A stretch of DNA of 64,000 nt from Yeosuana sp043876835 (GTDB taxonomy: Bacteria; Bacteroidota; Bacteroidia; Flavobacteriales; Flavobacteriaceae): the NCBI RefSeq assembly GCF_043876835.1, contig NZ_JBAWJZ010000005.1, forward strand, positions 62,001 through 126,000. The letters run 5' to 3'. The translations under genes and the position numbers were made by a program. The notes beneath the pieces are model-generated. The model ran no database searches, was not told where the DNA came from, and saw nothing but the letters and a program-made list of their open reading frames with translations. The number at the start of each line of letters is the position of its first letter. The stretch's first letter is position 1. This document shows positions 52,623-59,818 of the stretch, piece after piece.

Positions 52623-53162
52623 ATGAGTCAAAAAGTTTTACTTAACGAAAAAGAGGTAAACATCATTCTTCACCGATTGGCTTGTCAACTTATTGAAAAA
52701 CATAACGACTTTTCAAATACCGTTTTAATCGGATTGCAGCCTCGTGGCGTTTTTTTAGCGAATAGAATTGCTAAAATTTTAAAAGACGATTATAAAGTTA
52801 AAGACATACAGTTAGGGTTTTTAGATATCACTTTCTTTAGAGATGATTTTAGAAGAGGAGATAAGCCTTTAGAAGCCAATTCAACCCTTATAAACTTCAT
52901 TGTAGAAAATAAAACTGTTGTATTTATTGACGATGTACTTTATACAGGAAGAAGTATTAGAGCAGCATTAACTGCGATACAATCATTTGGAAGGCCAAAT
53001 GAAATAGAGCTATTAACACTAATTGACAGACGTTTTAGCAGGCATTTACCTATTCAACCAGATTACAGAGGCAGGCAGGTAGATGTAATAAATGATGAAA
53101 AAGTAAAAGTAAATTGGGTTGAAAATGACGGAGAGGACTCGGTTTACTTAATAAATAAATAA
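52623..53162 (+). CDS. pyrR: PyrR: pyr regulator / uracil phosphoribosyltransferase-like
   Basis: 179 residues of the type I phosphoribosyltransferase fold. The PRPP-binding motif VVFIDDVLYTGRSIRAAL, the start QKVLLNEKEVNIILHRLACQ and the C-terminal ELLTLIDRRFSRHLPIQPDY are PyrR hallmarks. In Bacillus the protein binds pyr mRNA in response to UMP and has weak UPRT activity. Here it heads a group with pyrB six bases downstream. The short leader shows no antiterminator, so RNA-binding control at this locus is unlikely and the function may be enzymatic or act elsewhere. Confidence 0.94.
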   Translation: MSQKVLLNEKEVNIILHRLACQLIEKHNDFSNTVLIGLQPRGVFLANRIAKILKDDYKVKDIQLGFLDITFFRDDFRRGDKPLEANSTLINFIVENKTVVFIDDVLYTGRSIRAALTAIQSFGRPNEIELLTLIDRRFSRHLPIQPDYRGRQVDVINDEKVKVNWVENDGEDSVYLINK

Positions 53163-53168
53163 TGACCC

Positions 53169-54098
53169 ATGAGCGAGTTAAGTGTGAATCACTTATTAGG
53201 AATCAAATATCTTAACAAACAAGATATTCAACTTATTTTTGAAACTGCCGACCACTTTAAAGAAGTGATCAATAGACCGATTAAAAAAGTTCCTTCACTC
53301 AGAGATATTACAATTGCCAATTTATTTTTTGAAAATTCTACCAGAACAAGGCTATCGTTTGAACTGGCAGAAAAAAGGTTGTCAGCAGATGTCATTAATT
53401 TTTCTTCTGCACAATCATCTGTAAAAAAAGGAGAAACACTTATTGATACGGTTAACAATATCTTATCAATGAAAGTTGACATGGTTGTTATGAGGCATCC
53501 AAATCCAGGAGCAGGTGTATTTTTATCAAAGCATGTAAAAGCAAGTATTGTAAATGCTGGAGACGGCGCACATGAACATCCAACGCAAGCTTTATTGGAT
53601 TCTTATTCTATAAGAGAAAAATATGGAGAAGTTAAAGGTAGAAATATTGTAATTGTTGGAGATATTTTACATAGTCGCGTAGCTTTATCAAATATTTTTG
53701 CCTTACAACTTCAAGGTGCAAATGTAATGGTTTGCGGACCAAAAACTCTGATTCCTAAATATATAGATAAGTTAGGTGTTAAGGTTGAATTAGATTTAAG
53801 AAAAGCATTGAACTGGTGTGATGTGGCAAATATGTTGCGCGTTCAAAATGAAAGAATGGATATAAGCTATTTTCCAACAACCAGAGAATATACTCAGCAA
53901 TATGGTGTTAATAAAGAGTTTTTAGATTCTTTAGATAAAGAAATTACCATTATGCATCCTGGGCCAATTAATAGAGGTGTTGAAATTACTAGTGATGTGG
54001 CTGATTCCAAACAATCAATCATTTTAGAACAGGTACAAAATGGTGTTGCAATACGAATGGCAGTTATCTACCTATTAGCATCAAAAATTAAGCATTAA
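53169..54098 (+). CDS. pyrB: Aspartate carbamoyltransferase catalytic subunit
   Basis: Joins carbamoyl phosphate and aspartate in pyrimidine synthesis. The carbamoyl-phosphate site FFENSTRTRLSFELAEKRL is clear, with SSVKKGETLIDTVNNIL, the domain junction GAHEHPTQALLDSYSIREKY and the aspartate-domain MHPGPINRGVEI. 309 residues. No regulatory pyrI is adjacent. It follows pyrR and starts the pair with the STAS-like and rnz genes (one-base gap). Confidence 0.97.
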   Translation: MSELSVNHLLGIKYLNKQDIQLIFETADHFKEVINRPIKKVPSLRDITIANLFFENSTRTRLSFELAEKRLSADVINFSSAQSSVKKGETLIDTVNNILSMKVDMVVMRHPNPGAGVFLSKHVKASIVNAGDGAHEHPTQALLDSYSIREKYGEVKGRNIVIVGDILHSRVALSNIFALQLQGANVMVCGPKTLIPKYIDKLGVKVELDLRKALNWCDVANMLRVQNERMDISYFPTTREYTQQYGVNKEFLDSLDKEITIMHPGPINRGVEITSDVADSKQSIILEQVQNGVAIRMAVIYLLASKIKH

Positions 54099-54099
54099 T

Positions 54100-54432
54100 A
54101 TGATTTTAGATCAAAACGGAAATATTTCACTCATTACTCAAGAAAAAGCAACTCCTGTTGAGTTAGTTAAAAAAATAAATGACGTTTACTCAAAGCTTAA
54201 AAACGATAATATTATTCTGAACTTAACAAGTTTAAATAAGTTAAATTTAACCGATCTTTTAGAATTTTTAGAGCTTTCGGATGACCATAGAAAATCAAAA
54301 CATTCTTTTGTTATTGTTTCAGATAAAATAGATTTAGATGAAACTCCAGATGAAATAGTTGTTGTGCCTACTTTACAAGAGGCATATGATATTATTGAAA
54401 TGGAAGAGATGGAAAGGGATTTAGGTTTTTAG
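54100..54432 (+). CDS. Small STAS-like protein next to rnz
   Basis: 110 residues, soluble. The secondary-structure order (LDQNGNISLITQEKATPVEL; NDNIILNLTSLNKLNLTDLL; KHSFVIVSDKIDLDETPDEI) of strand-strand-helix-strand-helix-strand-helix resembles STAS/anti-sigma-antagonist domains, with no phosphorylatable Ser in the usual DSSG motif. In Flavobacteriaceae it sits directly before rnz (here zero to one base apart), and homologues are sometimes labelled ribonuclease Z by neighbourhood; the metallo-beta-lactamase motif is missing, so that label is wrong. Role unknown, perhaps linked to RNase Z. Confidence 0.82.
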   Translation: MILDQNGNISLITQEKATPVELVKKINDVYSKLKNDNIILNLTSLNKLNLTDLLEFLELSDDHRKSKHSFVIVSDKIDLDETPDEIVVVPTLQEAYDIIEMEEMERDLGF

Positions 54433-55341
54433 ATGAAACTTACAATTTTAGGCTGTTACAGTGCGACTCCAAGAGAATTAACAAACCCAACTTCGCAAGT
54501 CATTGAAATTAAAAAACATATGTTTTTAATTGATTGTGGAGAAGGAACTCAAGTACAGTTAAGAAAGCATAAAATAAAATTCAATAGAATTAGGCATATT
54601 TTTATCTCTCATTTACATGGAGACCATTTTTTTGGCCTGGCTGGATTAATTTCAACTTTTAGATTGCTTACAAGAGAAGCAGATTTGCACATTTATGGTC
54701 CAAAAGGCATTAAAGAAATCATCACGCTTCAAATGAAGCTTGCCGATTCATGGACTAATTATCAACTTATTTTCCATGAGTTGGTTTCAACAGAATCTGA
54801 GTTGATTTTTGAGGATGATGAAGTTGAAGTCTATACGATTCCTTTAACTCATCGAGTTTATACTAATGGTTTTCTTTTTAAGGAAAAGGAAGGCGAGCGT
54901 AAATTAAAAATGGAAGCGGTATTAAAAAAAAATATAGATACTGCTTACTACAGAAAATTAAAGCAAGGTTTTGATGTAATAAATGAAGATGGTGAGCTTA
55001 TCCCAAATAAGTTGGTGACAAAATCAGGAAAAAAACCTATGAGCTACGCTTTTTGTAGCGATACGGCTTATAAAGAAGATATTGTTCCTATTATAAAAGA
55101 TGTTGATGTTTTGTATCATGAATCTACTTTTTTAGAACAACATGAAAGATTAGCTGATCCAACCAAACATAGTACTGCAAAACAAGCAGCTAGTATTGCA
55201 AAAAAGGCAAATGCAGGCACATTAATTTTAGGGCATTATTCAACAAGATACGGGAGTTTAAACGACTTTAAAACCGAGGCACAAACTATTTTCAATACTG
55301 TTGAATTAGCTGAAGATGGTAAAGTGTTTGAGTTTAATTAA
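54433..55341 (+). CDS. rnz: Ribonuclease Z (tRNA 3'-processing)
   Basis: A zinc metallo-beta-lactamase-fold endonuclease that cuts the 3' trailer of tRNA precursors. The HxHxDH motif is in HIFISHLHGDHFFGLAGL; GCYSATPRELTNPTSQVIEI at the start, YAFCSDTAYKEDI and LILGHYSTRYG near the end are further family landmarks. An exosite-like insertion lies around LKMEAVLKKNIDTAYYRKLK. 302 residues. The stop overlaps the end of the convergent gene at 55334 by eight bases. Confidence 0.96.
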   Translation: MKLTILGCYSATPRELTNPTSQVIEIKKHMFLIDCGEGTQVQLRKHKIKFNRIRHIFISHLHGDHFFGLAGLISTFRLLTREADLHIYGPKGIKEIITLQMKLADSWTNYQLIFHELVSTESELIFEDDEVEVYTIPLTHRVYTNGFLFKEKEGERKLKMEAVLKKNIDTAYYRKLKQGFDVINEDGELIPNKLVTKSGKKPMSYAFCSDTAYKEDIVPIIKDVDVLYHESTFLEQHERLADPTKHSTAKQAASIAKKANAGTLILGHYSTRYGSLNDFKTEAQTIFNTVELAEDGKVFEFN

Positions 55342-55747
55342 ATTCTTTTAGGTTTTTCATCCAATGGATGGCTTCATCTAAATTGATACATCTCTTTATG
55401 CTTTTGTTAGAAAATTGTTTTTCAAGAGTTGCGTTCTTATAACTAAAATCATTATAATAAATTATAGCACTGGCTAAAATAATTCCATATTTTTTATCAA
55501 CTTTTTGCCAAGAATAAGGATCCACAGAATATGAATGTATTCTATTTGAAATATATCCCAATTGAATACCGTGTCCATAAAATTCAATAAGCTTGGACAT
55601 TACCAGTTTTATTTTTTCCCAATCAAAATGTTCTCCTTCATTCAATTCTGCCACAAAAAAATATTTACACAAATAAAAATTCCCAAAAGAAAAGACTAGT
55701 TTTTTATATTCTAGTTCTTTACAATATTTACTGTCTTCGAAACGCAT
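55334..55747 (-). CDS. Conserved hypothetical protein, convergent with rnz
   Basis: 137 residues, no leader. Start RFEDSKYCKELEYKKLVFSF, middle EGEHFDWEKIKLVMSKLIEF and YSVDPYSWQKVDKKYGIILA, end CINLDEAIHWMKNLKEF. The end pattern suggests a STAS/SpoIIAA-like fold of the kind used by small Bacteroidota proteins; there is no catalytic signature. The 3' end overlaps the 3' end of rnz by eight bases. It stands between rnz and pdxH, an order I recall from other flavobacteria. Function unknown. Confidence 0.77.
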   Translation of the reverse strand: MRFEDSKYCKELEYKKLVFSFGNFYLCKYFFVAELNEGEHFDWEKIKLVMSKLIEFYGHGIQLGYISNRIHSYSVDPYSWQKVDKKYGIILASAIIYYNDFSYKNATLEKQFSNKSIKRCINLDEAIHWMKNLKEFN

Positions 55748-55829
55748 TGCTATTAATTATTGTTTAAATTTATATGATTTTTATTGAACCCTAAAGCAAT
55801 TAGTTTATAATTATATTCAAAATTTCATA

Positions 55830-56477
55830 ATGAATACAGACTTAAGTAATTACAGAAAATCGTATGAAAAGGAACAGCTGCTTGAAAGTAATATAAGCGA
55901 TAATCCTATGGAATTATTTCAAAAATGGTTCTATGAAGTTGATACTAATTTTGAAGTTGAAGAAACAAATGCCATGACTATTTCCACTATAGGTTTAGAT
56001 GGTTATCCAAAGAGTAGGGTAGTACTTCTTAAAAGATACACTTACGAAGGATTTATATTTTATACTAATTATAATAGTGAAAAAGGAAAGGCTATCGAGC
56101 AAAACCCAAATGTATGTTTATCTTTTTTTTGGAATAGTGCCGAACGACAAATAATTATAAAAGGAAAAGCCGAAAAAATCTCTGAAAACTTAAGTGATGG
56201 CTATTTTGAATCCCGCCCACGAGGCAGTCAGTTAGGGGCAATAGTATCCAATCAAAGTGAAGTTATTAAAAACAGAGATATTTTAGAAAACAAACTCGTT
56301 AAACTTGAAAAAGAATTTGAAGGCAAAGAAATACCAAGACCAAATTTTTGGGGAGGATATTTAGTAAGACCTGTAGAAATTGAGTTTTGGCAAGGGAGAC
56401 CTAACAGATTGCATGATAGAATTAGATACCAACTACAAGACGATTATAATTGGAAAATTAATCGATTATCTCCATAA
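55830..56477 (+). CDS. pdxH: Pyridoxamine 5'-phosphate oxidase
   Basis: Oxidises pyridoxamine or pyridoxine 5'-phosphate to pyridoxal 5'-phosphate with FMN and oxygen. Landmarks: MTISTIGLDGYPKSRVVLLK (flavin fold), FIFYTNYNSEKGKAIEQNPN, the FMN-binding RQIIIKGKAEKIS, SRPRGSQLGAIVSNQSEVI and the C-terminal FWGGYLVRPVEIEFWQGRPN with RLHDRIRY (the last Arg/His contact PLP). 215 residues, normal. Confidence 0.97.
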   Translation: MNTDLSNYRKSYEKEQLLESNISDNPMELFQKWFYEVDTNFEVEETNAMTISTIGLDGYPKSRVVLLKRYTYEGFIFYTNYNSEKGKAIEQNPNVCLSFFWNSAERQIIIKGKAEKISENLSDGYFESRPRGSQLGAIVSNQSEVIKNRDILENKLVKLEKEFEGKEIPRPNFWGGYLVRPVEIEFWQGRPNRLHDRIRYQLQDDYNWKINRLSP

Positions 56478-56642
56478 AAATCGGATGAAATACTGAAAAA
56501 TATATTTTTGAAACGCATTTCATCGATTAAAAACATAAAAAATCGATTATCTGTTTGTTTTTTATCGATTTTAACATTTTTTTAACATTTGCTTCGGATT
56601 AAGTGATTTAAATTTATTGAACCAAATCTAAATTACTTAACC

Positions 56643-57137
56643 ATGAAATCATTAACCCGACTACTTTTGCTAGTATTATTGACTAGTTTTAGTTTTTCTT
56701 GTTCTACTGATAGCTTAGATGATAATGCTAATGCTTTAAATGAAAATCTTGTTGTTCCTGAAGCAAAAACCATAGAAATTCAAATTTTAGAATTAATTAA
56801 CAATCATAGATTAAGTCTAGGATTAAATCCTCTTGGTAAAATGGATATAATAAAAGGTCAGGCTTACACACATACAGAACATATGGTTATTGAAAATGAA
56901 GTGTCTCATGATAATTTTTACTCAAGAAGTAATTATTTAAAGGCAAATGCAGGTGCTAAAACAGTTTCAGAAAATGTGGCTTACGGATATACACAAGCAT
57001 CATCAGTGGTTAATGCTTGGTTAAAAAGTGATTCCCACAGAGAAAATATAGAAGGAGATTATACAAATTTTGATGTATCAGCTGAACAAAATACAGAAGG
57101 AGATTGGTATTATACTAATATTTTTATTAAAAGATAA
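56643..57137 (+). CDS. CAP-domain (SCP-like) lipoprotein
   Basis: 164 residues. The leader ends in a lipobox (FSFSC). The CAP fold runs from about residue 42: LINNHRLSLGLNPLGKMDII, HTEHMVIENEVSHDNFYSRS, KTVSENVAYGYTQASSVVNA and WLKSDSHRENIEGDYTNF. The two His and two Glu/Asp of the usual cavity are present. Bacterial CAP proteins may bind or degrade cell-surface material; no activity can be assigned here. The stop is followed by a terminator. Confidence 0.93.
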   Translation: MKSLTRLLLLVLLTSFSFSCSTDSLDDNANALNENLVVPEAKTIEIQILELINNHRLSLGLNPLGKMDIIKGQAYTHTEHMVIENEVSHDNFYSRSNYLKANAGAKTVSENVAYGYTQASSVVNAWLKSDSHRENIEGDYTNFDVSAEQNTEGDWYYTNIFIKR

Positions 57138-57168
57138 ATTAAGGTATATTTTCTAATATAAATCCAAT

Positions 57169-57203
57169 AAAAAACCTCTCAATTTAATTGAGAGGTTTTT
57201 TTA
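57169..57203. terminator. Bidirectional hairpin terminator
   Basis: Arms AAAAACCTCTCAA and TTGAGAGGTTTTT with a 4-base or so loop, between the convergent CAP-domain gene and fumC. Confidence 0.93.
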
Positions 57204-57232
57204 TATAATAAGATAAGATGCTCTTGAACTTT

Positions 57233-58630
57233 TTATTTTAATCCACCAACCATCTCTTCAGGTTTAACCCAAGCATCATAATCTTCAGCAGTAACATATC
57301 CTAAATTTACTGCTTCTTCTTTTAATGTGGTACCATTTTTATGAGCTGTATTAGCGATTTCAGCAGCTTTATAATATCCAATTTTTGTATTAAGAGCAGT
57401 TACAAGCATTAATGAATTATTTAAAAGCTTGGTTATTACTTCACGATTTGGCTCAATACCTACAGCACAATGTTCATCAAAACTCATACACGCTTCACCA
57501 ATTAATTGAGCAGATTGTAAAACATTTGCTGCCATAACAGGTTTAAATACATTTAATTCATAATGGCCTTGCATTCCGCCTACAGATACAGCTACATCAT
57601 TACCAATTACTTGAGCACAAACCATAGTTAAGGCTTCACATTGTGTAGGATTTACTTTTCCAGGCATTATAGAACTTCCAGGTTCATTTGCAGGGATTGT
57701 GATTTCACCAATACCGCTTCTTGGACCAGAAGCCATCATTCGAATGTCATTAGCAATTTTATTTAAAGATACTGCTAATTGCTTTAAAGCACCAGAAGTT
57801 TCAACTAAAGCATCATGGGCTGCAAGTGCTTCAAATTTATTTGGCGCACTTGTAAAAGGAAGTTCAGTAAATTTTGCAATATATTCAGCTACACGTTTGC
57901 TATATCCTTTAGGGGTGTTTAAACCAGTTCCAACTGCAGTTCCTCCTAAAGCTAGTTCGCTTAAATGAGGCAATGTGTTTTCTAATGCTTTTAAACCATG
58001 ATCTAATTGAGCTACATAACCAGAAAGTTCTTGTCCTAAAGTTAAAGGGGTAGCATCCATAAGATGGGTTCTACCAATTTTTACAACACTTTTAAATGCT
58101 TCAGATTTTTTCTTTAAGGTATCACGCAATTGTTTAACTCCAGGAATGGTAGTTTCAACCACTTTTTTATAAGCAGCAATATGCATCCCTGTTGGAAACG
58201 TATCATTAGACGATTGAGATTTATTTACATCATCATTAGGTTGAATTACTTTTTCTCCTTCACCAATAACTTTTCCTGCTAATTGTTGCGCTCTGTTTGC
58301 AATAACTTCATTTACATTCATATTGCTTTGTGTACCAGAACCAGTTTGCCAAATAACTAACGGAAATTGGTCGTCAAGCTCTCCTTTTAAAATCTCATCA
58401 CAAACTTGCGCAATTAAATCGCGCTTTTCTATTGGTAAAACACCAAGTTCACAATTTGTAAAAGCAGCAGCTTTTTTTAGATATGCAAAGCCATAAATAA
58501 TTTCTAAAGGCATTGATGCTGACGGACCAATTTTAAAATTATTTCTTGAACGTTCAGTTTGTGCTCCCCAAAGTTTATCGGCAGGTACTTTTACCTCACC
58601 CATAGTGTCTTTTTCTATTCTAAAATTCAT
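57233..58630 (-). CDS. fumC: Fumarate hydratase, class II
   Basis: The oxygen-stable fumarase of the TCA cycle, interconverting fumarate and L-malate. Signature GSSIMPGKVNPTQ, FPLVIWQTGSGTQSNMNVNE, the active-site IGRTHLMDATPLTLGQEL and LGGTAVGTGLNTP are all in place. 465 residues. Cytoplasmic, no cluster motif. A single gene, divergent from the peroxiredoxin gene with 208 bp between. Confidence 0.97.
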   Translation of the reverse strand: MNFRIEKDTMGEVKVPADKLWGAQTERSRNNFKIGPSASMPLEIIYGFAYLKKAAAFTNCELGVLPIEKRDLIAQVCDEILKGELDDQFPLVIWQTGSGTQSNMNVNEVIANRAQQLAGKVIGEGEKVIQPNDDVNKSQSSNDTFPTGMHIAAYKKVVETTIPGVKQLRDTLKKKSEAFKSVVKIGRTHLMDATPLTLGQELSGYVAQLDHGLKALENTLPHLSELALGGTAVGTGLNTPKGYSKRVAEYIAKFTELPFTSAPNKFEALAAHDALVETSGALKQLAVSLNKIANDIRMMASGPRSGIGEITIPANEPGSSIMPGKVNPTQCEALTMVCAQVIGNDVAVSVGGMQGHYELNVFKPVMAANVLQSAQLIGEACMSFDEHCAVGIEPNREVITKLLNNSLMLVTALNTKIGYYKAAEIANTAHKNGTTLKEEAVNLGYVTAEDYDAWVKPEEMVGGLK

Positions 58631-58838
58631 TTTAAATATGATTTATATACATACAAATTTACGCTTTTTGAAATTCATTTTTTAAGGAATCATAGTTTAT
58701 TTATTCTATTTTTTAACCATAAAATAATGTTAACACATCTAATTTATACCAAAAATTAGGTAATTTAGTATCACTCAAAAGCAGGCTTATTCAAAAGCAA
58801 GCATTTTTTAAAATTAATAATCAAAAAAATATATTAAA

Positions 58839-59480
58839 ATGGCAACAATTAGATTAGGAGACGTAGCACCAAACTTTAATGCAAATTCAACAGAAGGAGA
58901 AATCAATTTTCACGAGTGGCTTGGTAATAGTTGGGGTATTTTATTTTCACATCCTGCCGATTACACACCAGTTTGCACAACAGAATTAGGAACTGTTGCT
59001 AAATACAAAGCTGAGTTTGACAAAAGAAATGTTAAAGTGGTTGCACTTAGTGTTGATGGTGTTGAATCACATAATGATTGGATCAAGGATATAAACGAAA
59101 CACAACATACAACTGTGAATTTTCCAATTATTGCTGATGAAGACAGAAAAGTTTCAGAGCTTTATGATATGATTCATCCTAATGCGAATGATAAATTGAC
59201 TGTGCGTTCTGTGTTTGTAATAGGCGATGACAAAAAAATAAAGTTGATAATAACATATCCAGCTTCAACAGGTAGAAATTTTGATGAATTACTCAGAGTT
59301 ATAGACTCTTTGCAATTAACTGCTTATCATAAAGTAGCTACACCTGCAAATTGGAAAAATGGTGAAGACGTTGTTATTTCTCCATCTGTAACCAACGAGC
59401 AGATTCCAGAGTTTTTTCCAAAAGGGCATAAAGAGATAAAACCATATTTAAGAATCACTCCGCAACCAAATTTGAATTAA
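58839..59480 (+). CDS. 1-Cys peroxiredoxin (Prx6-like)
   Basis: Reduces hydrogen peroxide and organic peroxides. The peroxidatic Cys46 lies in HPADYTPVCTTELGTV, preceded by NSWGILFSHP; the second half has LTVRSVFVIGDDKKIKLIIT and TPANWKNGEDVVISPSVTNE, the long C-terminal part of the Prx6/1-Cys group. No other cysteine occurs, so an outside thiol (possibly bacillithiol) would resolve it. 213 residues. The upstream gap has a short direct repeat at 58775-58802 but no sure operator. Confidence 0.95.
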   Translation: MATIRLGDVAPNFNANSTEGEINFHEWLGNSWGILFSHPADYTPVCTTELGTVAKYKAEFDKRNVKVVALSVDGVESHNDWIKDINETQHTTVNFPIIADEDRKVSELYDMIHPNANDKLTVRSVFVIGDDKKIKLIITYPASTGRNFDELLRVIDSLQLTAYHKVATPANWKNGEDVVISPSVTNEQIPEFFPKGHKEIKPYLRITPQPNLN

Positions 59481-59508
59481 TAACTGTGTTAATAAATCTT
59501 AAATTAAG

Positions 59509-59541
59509 TTTTGTATAAATACATCGTTTACCTTATATTTG
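59509..59541 (+). promoter_or_regulatory. Bacteroidota-type promoter (-33 TTTTG, -7 TATATTTG)
   Basis: TTTTG at 59509-59513 and TATATTTG at 59534-59541 are separated by 20 bases, the spacing expected for the primary sigma factor of this phylum. It drives the small membrane protein gene; the ATG at 59572 lies 30 bases downstream, which rules against the in-frame TTG at 59539. Confidence 0.65.
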
Positions 59542-59571
59542 CTTCAAATTTTTAAAAAAGCATTTGCAATT

Positions 59572-59754
59572 ATGTTCACGTTTGACCAATATTTAGGATT
59601 TTTAGCATTTTTAACTATATTAACTATAGGTTTTTGGTTAATGATATTTTTAATAACTTTTGTAATTCCTTATTGGATCTTTGGCGCATCTATTGAACGC
59701 TTAAAAGAAATAAGAGCTGAAAAGAAAGCAAAAAGAGAAACTGTAATTCATTAA
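59572..59754 (+). CDS. Small membrane protein
   Basis: 60 residues when started at ATG 59572, as the promoter placement suggests. Two hydrophobic segments (YLGFLAFLTILTIGFWLMIF and FLITFVIPYWIFGA) are close together, followed by a very basic cytoplasmic tail (SIERLKEIRAEKKAKRE). No family name is known to me. The 59539 in-frame TTG start would add 11 residues. Terminator at 59762-59808. Confidence 0.72.
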   Translation: MFTFDQYLGFLAFLTILTIGFWLMIFLITFVIPYWIFGASIERLKEIRAEKKAKRETVIH

Positions 59755-59761
59755 TTGAATA

Positions 59762-59808
59762 TATAAAATAAAAAAGGAAGCTAATTTAGCTTCCTTTTTT
59801 ATTTTATA
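59762..59808. terminator. Long perfect bidirectional hairpin terminator
   Basis: Two 23-base arms (59762-59784 and 59786-59808) are exact inverted copies; the core is AAAAAGGAAGCTAA / TTAGCTTCCTTTTT. It sits between convergent genes, the small membrane protein and the receptor-like barrel. Confidence 0.93.
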
Positions 59809-59818
59809 TATAATTTTT

